The notes: generated by a model not told the origin, from the letters alone. 5,204 nucleotides of DNA from Bacillota bacterium (GCA_023389005.1 JAEWFE010000349.1:1-5204), one strand, 5' to 3'; shown: positions 1 to 5,105, numbered from the stretch's first letter. Numbers and translations: made by a program.

Positions 1-101
1 CGACTAGGCATTTGATCTTCTTGACCTTCTACATTGTAAATAGGTTGTTCCCATGGTTCATTTAGATTTTCTGTTTCTTTTTTCTTATCTTTATTCCGCA
101 A
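1..101 (-). CDS. N-terminal fragment of a probable LysM-type surface-associated protein (SAG1386/EF1546-like)
   Basis: Only the first 33 codons are inside the window; the gene continues past base 1. The start is a TTG at 101-99, chosen because a perfect AGGAGGG ribosome binding site (115-109) lies 7 bases upstream and no ATG is available in frame. The visible peptide is short and very hydrophilic: a lysine-rich start (MRNKDKKKETENL), then NEPWEQPIYNVEGQ. The NxPWEQPIY stretch resembles the N-terminal cytoplasmic tail of the enterococcal/streptococcal SAG1386/EF1546 family, which has a tail, one membrane segment and a C-terminal LysM peptidoglycan-binding domain. Those later domains cannot be seen here. 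In Bacillus the LysM protein gene ypbE also follows recS, which supports the assignment. The gene has its own promoter 30 bases upstream, although read-through from the helicase gene is also possible because no terminator separates them. Confidence 0.6.
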   Translation of the reverse strand, partial: MRNKDKKKETENLNEPWEQPIYNVEGQEDQMPS

Positions 102-131
102 AATAATTCCCTCCTACAATCTTTCCGTCTC

Positions 132-163
132 ATTATATCATAGCAAAGATTACTTGTGTTCAA
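132..163 (-). promoter_or_regulatory. Promoter for the LysM-type surface protein gene
   Basis: On the minus strand a perfect TATAAT -10 box (137-132) is preceded by TGA (140-138), which makes an extended -10 (TGnTATAAT). A TTGAAC sequence (163-158) is the nearest -35-like box, but its 20-base spacing is longer than ideal, so the extended -10 probably carries the promoter. Transcription would start near base 125, giving a leader of about 24 bases that contains the AGGAGGG site. Confidence 0.65.
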
Positions 164-186
164 AAAATTTAGAAGAATCGATTAAC

Positions 187-1581
187 TTAAAAAATTTTTA
201 GCAAAACCTCTTGCCAATTCGCTATTTTTTCATTTTGAATGTTTGAATTCACCAGTAATTGATAATCAAACGGGCCATGATTATCACAACATAGCGCTTG
301 TTTATCTGGCAATGGGTTTTCAAAATACTGAGCAATAAAATCACGCCGGCATTGATTCGTATGGATATAGCTTAACATCGTCTGTAACTGTGCTTGCTTT
401 ACTTTTTCATTGGCTTTAATTTCTTCCATAAATAAATGATAATCTTCACGCTGAATTTGGCGAAACCATTTTTGCTGTAATTCGCTAAAATATTTTTGTG
501 CGCCATTTTTAGGTACATCTAATAATTCAAAGACTTCGCGTTCATTTCTTGTTTGATTTTGCATATAATAATGAATTTGTTCATCATGATTTTGATAAAG
601 TAAAATCGCAATACTCGGCTCGCCATCTCGTCCGGCCCGACCAATTTCTTGTACATAGCTTTCCAAATTATCCGGCAGATCATAATGAATCACAAAACGT
701 ATATCTGGTTTATTTATCCCCATTCCAAATGCATTCGTCGCTACCAGTAGTTGCAATTGATTTTTTTGAAATTGCGTTTGCAGCAAGCGTCGTTGATTAC
801 TAGAAAGGCCCCCATGATAATAGCCAATGGCATAATCGCTTTTTAGACGTTCATACAATTCTTCCACCTGCACACGTGTAGCGCAATAAATAATCCCTGT
901 CCCCGATAATTCTTTTAAATATTTCAACACTGCTGCTACTTTATCATTTGTTTTTTCAACTTGTAAATAGATATTTGGACGGTTCACTGGCAATTCAAAT
1001 ACTTGAGCATCAGGATGTAGCAACAACGCTTGAATTTCCGCTTTAACTTTTGGGGGTGCACTTGCGGTTAAAACTAAAGTGGTCGGATCACGTAATTGCT
1101 TTTTCACCCATTTTAAATTGCGATACTCCGGTCGAAAATCCACACCCCACTGAGAAAGACAATGGGCTTCATCAATAACAAAAAGGGCTATCTTTTGTCT
1201 GCTAAGTGCTTGAATACACTCAGGCTGTGAGAGCATCTCGGGGCTTAAATAAATATATTGATACTCCGATAAATGAGTAAGAACATATTCTCTTTCAGAT
1301 TTCGTTAATAAACTATTGATTGCCACTGCCGAAAACTTTTTCATTTGTAGTAAACCATTCACTTGATCTTCCATTAAAGATAATAGCGGTGAAACTATGA
1401 TAACCATTCCCTCGAGCAATACACCTGGTAATTGATAACATAAGCTTTTTCCAGTCCCTGTTGGTAATATTGCTAAACAGTCCTGATGATTTAGTACCGT
1501 TTGAATAATCTCTTCTTGTAGACCTCTAAACGAATCATAGCCAAAATTTTCTTCTAATACTTGCTGTATATGCTCATTCAT
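187..1581 (-). CDS. recQ: RecQ-family ATP-dependent 3'-5' DNA helicase (RecS-like, short form)
   Basis: A 464-residue superfamily 2 helicase that unwinds recombination and replication intermediates in the cytoplasm. All core motifs are present: motif 0 FRGLQ (18-22), Walker A PTGTGKS (40-46, Lys45), Ia VSPLLSLMEDQV (63-74), DEAH box 137-140 followed by the RecQ aromatic loop CLSQWGVDFRPEY (141-153), motif III LTASA (171-175), IV IIYCATR (230-236), V ATNAFGMGINKPD (281-293) and VI QEIGRAGRDG (311-320). After a remnant zinc-binding region (Cys411, Cys431, Cys432, His435) the protein ends, with no recognisable winged-helix or HRDC domain; E. coli RecQ is about 600 residues. This short form resembles Bacillus RecS more than full RecQ. 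The ATG overlaps the end of the ypbB-like gene by 8 bases and has a modest site (GAAGGGA) 10 bases upstream, so the two genes are translationally coupled in one operon. Confidence 0.93.
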   Translation of the reverse strand: MNEHIQQVLEENFGYDSFRGLQEEIIQTVLNHQDCLAILPTGTGKSLCYQLPGVLLEGMVIIVSPLLSLMEDQVNGLLQMKKFSAVAINSLLTKSEREYVLTHLSEYQYIYLSPEMLSQPECIQALSRQKIALFVIDEAHCLSQWGVDFRPEYRNLKWVKKQLRDPTTLVLTASAPPKVKAEIQALLLHPDAQVFELPVNRPNIYLQVEKTNDKVAAVLKYLKELSGTGIIYCATRVQVEELYERLKSDYAIGYYHGGLSSNQRRLLQTQFQKNQLQLLVATNAFGMGINKPDIRFVIHYDLPDNLESYVQEIGRAGRDGEPSIAILLYQNHDEQIHYYMQNQTRNEREVFELLDVPKNGAQKYFSELQQKWFRQIQREDYHLFMEEIKANEKVKQAQLQTMLSYIHTNQCRRDFIAQYFENPLPDKQALCCDNHGPFDYQLLVNSNIQNEKIANWQEVLLKIF

Positions 1582-2560
1582 GGTTATCTCTTCCCTTCAA
1601 TATTGCGATTTGACTTAAACGATATTGTAAAAATGAAATTTCAGGGTTTTCTTCTACAAGGTCTTTATATCGATAATCCAACAATGTTTCCTCTTGTGTC
1701 AGTAATTGAAAATCTTCAAATGGAAATTTATCATCCAAAATTGCCCATTCAATTAAATGGTCTGTTATTGTTCCTTCTTTCAAGCCTCGTATTTGTGCAA
1801 TCTTCTCTACGTCATAACCAAATTTATAATATTGACGCGTAACAAGCATACTTTGTTTATAATTTTCTAAAATAAAGGGTTTGAATAATTGAAATAATAC
1901 TAGCTCCGTATGTGTCATCAAATAAGACCAAAATCTTTCCACACATGCCAAGGTGTAACAAATATCAAAGGGCGAATGCAAATCTTCAGGTAATACTTGA
2001 TAGAAAGTTTTTCCAGAAATTTGTTTTCCAGAAAAAGTATTTGCTAAAAAATCAGCCTGGTCTTGCGGCATTTGTGAGAAAATCAGGCTTAGTTCTTCAT
2101 TAATTTGTTGTTTCTGCACTTCATCCATCGCTTCCATCATCTCATCCACATTGAGCAAATAAAAGGGACTGTTTTCTAAAATAGGGCCTTGATAATCTTT
2201 CGGCCAATAAGAAAGGCGACAAAGAAATAATTGCAACATGCGCCATAAGGTAAGACTATTTTTGAGACGAAAATGATTCAGATGGCAATAAGGCTCTTGC
2301 GTGAATAAAGAAGGAATGACTTTTATACGTACAAGCTCATTTTCAAGAATGAATATTGCTTTTTGATTAACCAAGCGTTGAATGATTTTTTCATATTCTG
2401 CCTTTGATAAATGTGGAAAAATCCCTACAATATTTAATAATTTATGACCATAAGCATAATACAACATCGAAGCAGACTTTTTTCCTACTAAGATTTGATA
2501 TAAAGTATTCATCCTTAACTTGTCATTTTCACCAAACAAAGCTAAAATAAATTCATCCAT
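1574..2560 (-). CDS. YpbB-like protein with C-terminal RecQ-type helix-turn-helix (HTH_40)
   Basis: A 328-residue protein of the family found directly upstream of recS in Bacillus (YpbB, about 350 residues). The N-terminal region (about 14-85) reads like a small winged-helix fold (TLYQILVGKKSASMLYYA, then FPHLSKAEYEKIIQRLVNQ). The middle is helical with no motif I recognise. The C-terminal part (about 237-325), with VEKIAQIRGLKEGTITDHL at 251-269, matches the HTH_40 pattern that in other bacteria sits at the C-terminus of RecQ helicases. The ATG at 2560 has a strong GGAGGT site (2570-2565). The stop lies 8 bases inside the helicase gene, so the two products are probably made together. By inference it supplies in trans the DNA-binding module that the short helicase lacks, but no direct function is established from sequence. 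Confidence 0.85.
   Translation of the reverse strand: MDEFILALFGENDKLRMNTLYQILVGKKSASMLYYAYGHKLLNIVGIFPHLSKAEYEKIIQRLVNQKAIFILENELVRIKVIPSLFTQEPYCHLNHFRLKNSLTLWRMLQLFLCRLSYWPKDYQGPILENSPFYLLNVDEMMEAMDEVQKQQINEELSLIFSQMPQDQADFLANTFSGKQISGKTFYQVLPEDLHSPFDICYTLACVERFWSYLMTHTELVLFQLFKPFILENYKQSMLVTRQYYKFGYDVEKIAQIRGLKEGTITDHLIEWAILDDKFPFEDFQLLTQEETLLDYRYKDLVEENPEISFLQYRLSQIAILKGRDNHE
2520..2548 (+). promoter_or_regulatory. Promoter for the ferredoxin gene, inside the ypbB-like coding region
   Basis: TTGTCA (2520-2525), a 17-base spacer and TAAAAT (2543-2548) form a near-consensus sigma-A promoter on the plus strand. Transcription would start near 2555 and give a leader of about 32 bases before the ferredoxin ATG. 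The promoter sits within codons 5-14 of the oppositely oriented ypbB-like gene, because only 26 bases separate the two start codons. Confidence 0.65.
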
Positions 2561-2586
2561 AATAACCTCCAGAAAGTAGTGAGAAA

Positions 2587-2805
2587 ATGCATACTAAACG
2601 CTGCGAAATTATTCCAGAACAATGTATTGCCTGTGGACTTTGTGCGCTTTATGCCCCAGATATATTTGATTATGATGAGGAAGGAATCGTTCTTTTTAAA
2701 CAAGAAAAGACATCCAATCATCAATATATTCCAACCGAGGCTTATCCATCCGTACTACAAGCTTACCAAAAATGTCCAGTGCGAGCAATTTTACTAGAAA
2801 AATAA
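2587..2805 (+). CDS. fer: Small single-cluster [4Fe-4S] ferredoxin
   Basis: A 72-residue cytoplasmic electron carrier. The cluster ligands are clear: Cys13-x2-Cys16-x2-Cys19 in CIACGLCALYAPDIF, and a distant Cys63 in KCPVRAI. This CxxCxxC...CP layout with one cluster and an acidic stretch (YDEEG, 29-33) is that of the Bacillus Fer type, which can donate electrons to cytochromes P450 or other oxidoreductases; its partner here is unknown. An extra Cys6 is present but does not fit the ligand spacing. The ribosome binding site is weak (AGAAAG at 2571-2576, or GTGAG close to the ATG), and no other in-frame start lies nearby. The gene diverges from the ypbB-like gene and converges on the WYL regulator gene, with a shared terminator between them. 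The ferredoxin-ypbB-recS neighbourhood is also seen in Bacillus. Confidence 0.92.
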   Translation: MHTKRCEIIPEQCIACGLCALYAPDIFDYDEEGIVLFKQEKTSNHQYIPTEAYPSVLQAYQKCPVRAILLEK

Positions 2806-2848
2806 GCGCCCCTATTATATAAATACGCAAAAAAATAAAAAAAGCGCG

Positions 2849-2882
2849 AAAAATCTGTCAAGAAAATTCCTGACAGATTTTT
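2849..2882. terminator. Bidirectional intrinsic terminator between convergent fer and WYL-regulator genes
   Basis: A perfect 12-base inverted repeat, AAAAATCTGTCA (2849-2860) and TGACAGATTTTT (2871-2882), surrounds a 10-base loop. It lies 44 bases after the ferredoxin stop and touches the stop codon of the WYL gene (2881-2883). The minus-strand version is the stronger one, because the hairpin is followed by two more T-rich tracts (A runs at 2829-2843 on the plus strand). Confidence 0.88.
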
Positions 2883-3885
2883 AATTATCGACTTTTTTTA
2901 CAAGTTCATAGCCATATAAATTGGCGATTTGATTTAATATTTGAATGATTGAAGTCCGCATATAGTTTGGTTTATTCACTTTCATTGAATTAGATTGACT
3001 TAAAATCCACATTTTCGTTCCATATCCATCATTTGTCGGAATCACCATCTTAGCCACTTTCTTTTCTACATCTTGTGAAATAATCCTTGACTCTGGGAAT
3101 CTATCCAAAATATAAGCCGGATCAAATAGACACTCTACTTCTAATTCAATAGGTTTACCTAAAAATGCCCAGCGACCCGTTTGATTTCTAAGCTCACCTA
3201 ATTTAGGAAATTGTGAATATTGCAATCGAGGAACTGAAACACTTTCATCAATTCGTAAATTTGACATATTATTGATTCTAAATTTATTCGCATGTTCAAA
3301 ATCCAAAAAGTCTTCAGAAGTGTGTGAAGCAGAAATCATATAAAAATAAATATCAATAAACACCACACCTAAAGGAATCCGATTATATTCAAAAGTCTGA
3401 AAGTTCTTTTGATAAGTGAAAGAAACTGGAATTTGATGTTCTGTCGCATATTGAATTAATTTAATACGTTCCAGCATGTCCACACTTTTAGGTACGCCAT
3501 TATAGGTAAATTTTTCGCTTTTTACCATGCCTTCTAAACGTTTTGGTTCACTTGATTGTTTAATTAATTTATCCACAATCGGCAACATTTCTTCACGATG
3601 TAGCGCCCGACTTGATAGTAAAACTTTAATCATCGCTATTCTTTCATCATCCGTTAACGTAAAAGAGCGATCTAAATAAAAGCCAATACCATGCTGATAT
3701 TCCACTTGACCAAATAATCCACGGTCTAAATCTTTTTCAGCTAAAAATTCACGAATAGAATCCTTATCTTTGCGAATCGTATCTTCCGTCCCATATTTTT
3801 TCTCAACTAATTCACTAATTTTAATTGCTTTTCCTTCTAATAGTTGTGTAAATATATCTAATAATCGCCATCGGTTGTCTTTCAT
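2881..3885 (-). CDS. WYL-domain transcriptional regulator (winged HTH - WYL - WCX)
   Basis: A 334-residue DNA-binding regulator. Domains in order: an N-terminal winged helix-turn-helix (about 5-70, with ISELVEKKYGTEDTIRKDKD as the likely HTH), a WYL sensor domain (about 138-218, with RIPLGVVFIDIYFYMIS at the signature position, where FYM replaces WYL), and a C-terminal WCX region (about 245-325, LEVECLFDPAYILDRFPES). WYL proteins act as dimers that sense a ligand, often a nucleotide or nucleic acid; the ligand and targets here are unknown. An upstream TTG at 3900 could add five residues, but I prefer the ATG at 3885: the TTGGGGA that would be the TTG codon supplies a ribosome binding site 8 bases before this ATG, and a TATAAT at 3914-3909 would start the RNA almost at the TTG. 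The gene stands alone, with terminators on both sides. Confidence 0.85.
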   Translation of the reverse strand: MKDNRWRLLDIFTQLLEGKAIKISELVEKKYGTEDTIRKDKDSIREFLAEKDLDRGLFGQVEYQHGIGFYLDRSFTLTDDERIAMIKVLLSSRALHREEMLPIVDKLIKQSSEPKRLEGMVKSEKFTYNGVPKSVDMLERIKLIQYATEHQIPVSFTYQKNFQTFEYNRIPLGVVFIDIYFYMISASHTSEDFLDFEHANKFRINNMSNLRIDESVSVPRLQYSQFPKLGELRNQTGRWAFLGKPIELEVECLFDPAYILDRFPESRIISQDVEKKVAKMVIPTNDGYGTKMWILSQSNSMKVNKPNYMRTSIIQILNQIANLYGYELVKKVDN

Positions 3886-3908
3886 TTTATCTATCCCCAA
3901 ACAAGTAA

Positions 3909-3914
3909 ATTATA
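3909..3914 (-). promoter_or_regulatory. Proximal -10 box of the WYL-regulator gene
   Basis: A perfect TATAAT (3914-3909) on the minus strand would start RNA near 3902, leaving about 17 bases before the preferred ATG at 3885, enough for the GGGGA site. The -35 position at 17 bases spacing reads AACTTT (3937-3932), a poor match, so this promoter may be weak or need activation. Confidence 0.45.
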
Positions 3915-3941
3915 TAACTTCCCCATCCTCGAAAGTTGCTA

Positions 3942-3968
3942 ATTAAATAATATTATTAATTATTTAAT
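3942..3968. repeat. 10-base perfect inverted repeat, candidate operator of the WYL regulator
   Basis: ATTAAATAAT (3942-3951) and ATTATTTAAT (3959-3968) are exact reverse complements with a 7-base spacer. The site lies upstream of the proximal -10 and just downstream of the distal one, where a dimeric regulator could act on both. It consists of A and T only, so a chance origin in AT-rich intergenic DNA cannot be excluded. Confidence 0.4.
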
Positions 3969-3976
3969 ACACCAAT

Positions 3977-3985
3977 ATTTTACCA
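3977..3985 (-). promoter_or_regulatory. Distal extended -10 promoter candidate for the WYL-regulator gene
   Basis: On the minus strand TGG (3985-3983) precedes TAAAAT (3982-3977), fitting an extended -10 (TGnTAAAAT). RNA would start near 3970, right at the AT-only inverted repeat, and have a leader of about 85 bases. No good -35 box is seen. Confidence 0.35.
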
Positions 3986-4007
3986 TAGTTTACTTAAAAA
4001 AACTATG
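3984..4007. repeat. 8-base perfect inverted repeat upstream of the WYL regulator
   Basis: CATAGTTT (3984-3991) and AAACTATG (4000-4007) are exact reverse complements around an 8-base spacer. The repeat overlaps the upstream edge of the distal -10 candidate, a position suited to a repressor or activator site. No T run follows on either strand that would make it a terminator. Confidence 0.45.
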
Positions 4008-4045
4008 TAGACAAACCGACTTATTGAAAGAAAATTGCAGAACAT

Positions 4046-4211
4046 AAAAAATGACAAAACCACAAAATAGAAGGGGAATTCTACTTCGTGGTCATGTAAG
4101 GAAATAAGTAAAGTACGAAATCATCCTGTTGATTTTCTGTACTTTGATAGAGATTTAGTCAACAAAAATTGACTAATTAGATATGAAAAATATCTAGTGA
4201 GTAACGCTCAC
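4046..4211 (-). ncRNA. Candidate small structured RNA of five consecutive stem-loops
   Basis: This gene-free stretch between ribU and the WYL regulator folds almost end to end. In minus-strand order: GTGAG/CTCAC (4211-4197), TAGATAT/ATATCTA (4196-4178), TTAGTCAA/TTGACTAA (4176-4155), AAAGTAC/GTACTTT with inner AAATCA/TGATTT (4145-4110), and a long final hairpin (4095-4051). The final stem pairs CCAC, GAAG and TAGAA with TTCTA, TTTT and GTGG, and is followed by a run of six T (4051-4046), as in an intrinsic terminator. Two of its pairs are G-U only on the minus strand, which favours that direction. A TATACT at 4223-4218 would place the start at about 4211, the first base of the first stem-loop; its -35 (CTGTTT, 4246-4241) is poor. 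No convincing reading frame is present. I recognise no known RNA family; a decayed repeat element or a single-stranded DNA folding site is also possible. Confidence 0.42.
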
Positions 4212-4224
4212 ATTGAAAGTATAC

Positions 4225-4253
4225 AAAAAAGTCCCCCTAAAAACAGAGGGCTT
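4225..4253 (-). terminator. Intrinsic terminator of ribU
   Basis: On the minus strand CCCTCT (4250-4245) pairs with AGGGGG (4238-4233) around a GTTTTT loop. AAG (4253-4251) pairs with CTT across one bulged base, and the T run 4230-4225 follows. The hairpin begins 8 bases after the ribU stop codon. Confidence 0.82.
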
Positions 4254-4261
4254 CATCTAAA

Positions 4262-4864
4262 TTAATGAATATTTACACTTGTTTTTCGAACCGTTTTGCG
4301 TGAAAGCCAAGGCAATAATTTTGCATGTAAAACGACAAATACTACAGAAACAAAAGCCCCTTTAATAATATTAAAAGGCACAATTCCAATAGCAATATAC
4401 TTACTTAATGCCATGCCTAACATTTGATTAGCAGATAGTGAGTAGAAATGTAAATACAGTGGTGTAATGACAAAATAATTTGCCACGCTCATAAATAGCG
4501 TTAATGTGCAAATTCCTACAAATAATCCTAGATAACGATTAGCTTTTTTAGTAGTATCTTTGAAAAACATGTAAATCGGTAAGGCAAAAACCATACTAGC
4601 TAAAAAACTAGCGACATCTCCAACCATGTTAGCTGGATCGGCAATCCCTGTAGTTAGTAAATGTAAGAACGAACGAATAAATGCCGTACTCACACCCGCT
4701 AACGGACCGAATAAAAACATGCTCAATAAGACTGGAATATCACTGAAATCAATCTTAAGGAAACTAAAGGCAGGAAGTATTGGAAAAGCTAAATATTGTA
4801 ATACTAACGCCATCGCAGCTAAAACAGCTACACCCACTAATTTTTGAACTCTACTATTCTTCAT
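4262..4864 (-). CDS. ribU: RibU, riboflavin-specific S-component of an ECF vitamin transporter
   Basis: A 200-residue polytopic membrane protein that binds riboflavin and docks onto the shared EcfA/EcfA'/EcfT energy module for uptake; the module genes are not in this window. About six hydrophobic segments are visible, near residues 10-32, 42-60, 60-75, 85-101, 111-133 and 158-184. The N-terminus carries an AxxxA pattern (AVLAA, Ala13/Ala17) of the kind S-components use to contact EcfT. The loop KIDFSDIPVLL (37-47) and the VPFNIIKGAF segment (162-171) are typical of the RibU family, and the length is usual. The ATG at 4864 has a strong AAGGAGG site (4880-4874) 9 bases upstream. The FMN riboswitch and terminator in the leader confirm the substrate assignment independently of the protein. 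A terminator 8 bases downstream makes it monocistronic here. Confidence 0.94.
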   Translation of the reverse strand: MKNSRVQKLVGVAVLAAMALVLQYLAFPILPAFSFLKIDFSDIPVLLSMFLFGPLAGVSTAFIRSFLHLLTTGIADPANMVGDVASFLASMVFALPIYMFFKDTTKKANRYLGLFVGICTLTLFMSVANYFVITPLYLHFYSLSANQMLGMALSKYIAIGIVPFNIIKGAFVSVVFVVLHAKLLPWLSRKTVRKTSVNIH

Positions 4865-4870
4865 AAAATT

Positions 4871-4889
4871 AATCCTCCTTACAAGGATT
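4871..4889 (-). promoter_or_regulatory. Inverted repeat flanking the ribU ribosome binding site
   Basis: AATCCT (4889-4884) and AGGATT (4876-4871) are exact complements that enclose or include the AAGGAGG site (4880-4874). If formed in the RNA, this 6-base stem would hide part of the site. An upstream segment (GGTTCAT, around 4907-4901) can alternatively pair with ATGAATCC (about 4893-4886), which uses the same bases and would free it. Confidence 0.35.
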
Positions 4890-4938
4890 CATCTCCATGA
4901 ATGAACCTATCTAACTACCTTTTTGTGAAATGAGAAAT

Positions 4939-4968
4939 AGTTTACTACATTAAGAAAATTCTGTTCAA
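4939..4968 (-). promoter_or_regulatory. Possible second ribU promoter downstream of the riboswitch terminator
   Basis: On the minus strand TTGAAC (4968-4963), an 18-base spacer and TAAACT (4944-4939) match sigma-A boxes at four of six and five of six positions. RNA from here would start near 4932 and skip the FMN attenuator. AT-rich leaders throw up such matches by chance, so support is moderate. Confidence 0.35.
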
Positions 4969-5050
4969 ATAACCTTTCCGTCTAGAAAAGTCCTATCTTT
5001 TTGTAATTTTCCAACGTGTTGGAAAGCCTTATCCGCTGGTGGCTGAACAA
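4961..5050 (-). other. Structured ribU leader segment between attenuator and coding region
   Basis: On the minus strand TTGTTCA (5050-5044) can pair with TGAACAG (4967-4961), including one G-U pair that exists only in this strand's RNA. The enclosed stretch contains a strong small hairpin, TTTCCAA-CACG-TTGGAAA (about 5025-5008), and a GC-richer segment GCCACCAGCGG (5043-5033). I recognise no known riboswitch class in it. It is unusual for so much structure to lie downstream of the riboswitch terminator. Confidence 0.35.
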
Positions 5051-5071
5051 GTCACTTCACATCTTTAATAC

Positions 5072-5105
5072 AAAAAAACCCTATTTTTCCAGGGGAAAAA
5101 TAGGG
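5072..5105 (-). terminator. Riboswitch-controlled intrinsic terminator in the ribU leader
   Basis: On the minus strand CCCTATTTTTCC (5105-5094) pairs perfectly with GGAAAAATAGGG (5090-5079) around a 3-base loop, followed by seven T (5078-5072). It lies about 40 bases after the end of the FMN aptamer and 207 bases before the ribU ATG, so it is the expression platform: with FMN bound, transcription should stop here. Confidence 0.9.

Noticed and set aside
190..201. A/T runs near the end of recQ as a possible terminator
   Set aside because: There is no GC-containing stem next to the runs, and the following gene has its own promoter.
549..803. Plus-strand open frames antisense to recQ, ypbB and ribU (549-803, 1561-1842, 1912-2103, 4626-4847)
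   Set aside because: They are antisense to well-supported genes with intact motifs, lack ribosome binding sites and have no protein family character.
2542..2724. 60-codon minus-strand frame across the fer/ypbB start region
   Set aside because: It lies antisense to the ferredoxin, overlaps the start of ypbB and has no recognisable content.
2579..2797. 72-codon plus-strand frame with GTG start overlapping the ferredoxin
   Set aside because: It overlaps the ferredoxin in another frame. The ferredoxin frame has the complete CxxCxxC...CP signature; this one shows no family features.
2806..2848. GCGC motifs and A runs between the fer stop and the terminator
   Set aside because: They are too short for a gene and form no stable structure; best read as part of the T-rich tail of the minus-strand terminator.
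3886..3900. TTG at 3900 as the start of the WYL regulator
   Set aside because: It would fall about two bases after the start of RNA from the proximal promoter and has no ribosome binding site at the right distance. Its GGGGA is better used as the site for the ATG at 3885.
4051..4107. 18-codon plus-strand reading frame (MTKPQNRRGILLRGHVRK) within the stem-loop region
   Set aside because: There is no ribosome binding site upstream and it coincides with the arms of a hairpin whose G-U pairs and T run favour the other strand. A basic small peptide cannot be ruled out, but support is too thin.
4155..4196. Neighbouring short inverted repeats read as a CRISPR array or transposon ends
   Set aside because: The stems differ in sequence, so there is no repeated unit with spacers. 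No transposase or target-site duplication is visible.
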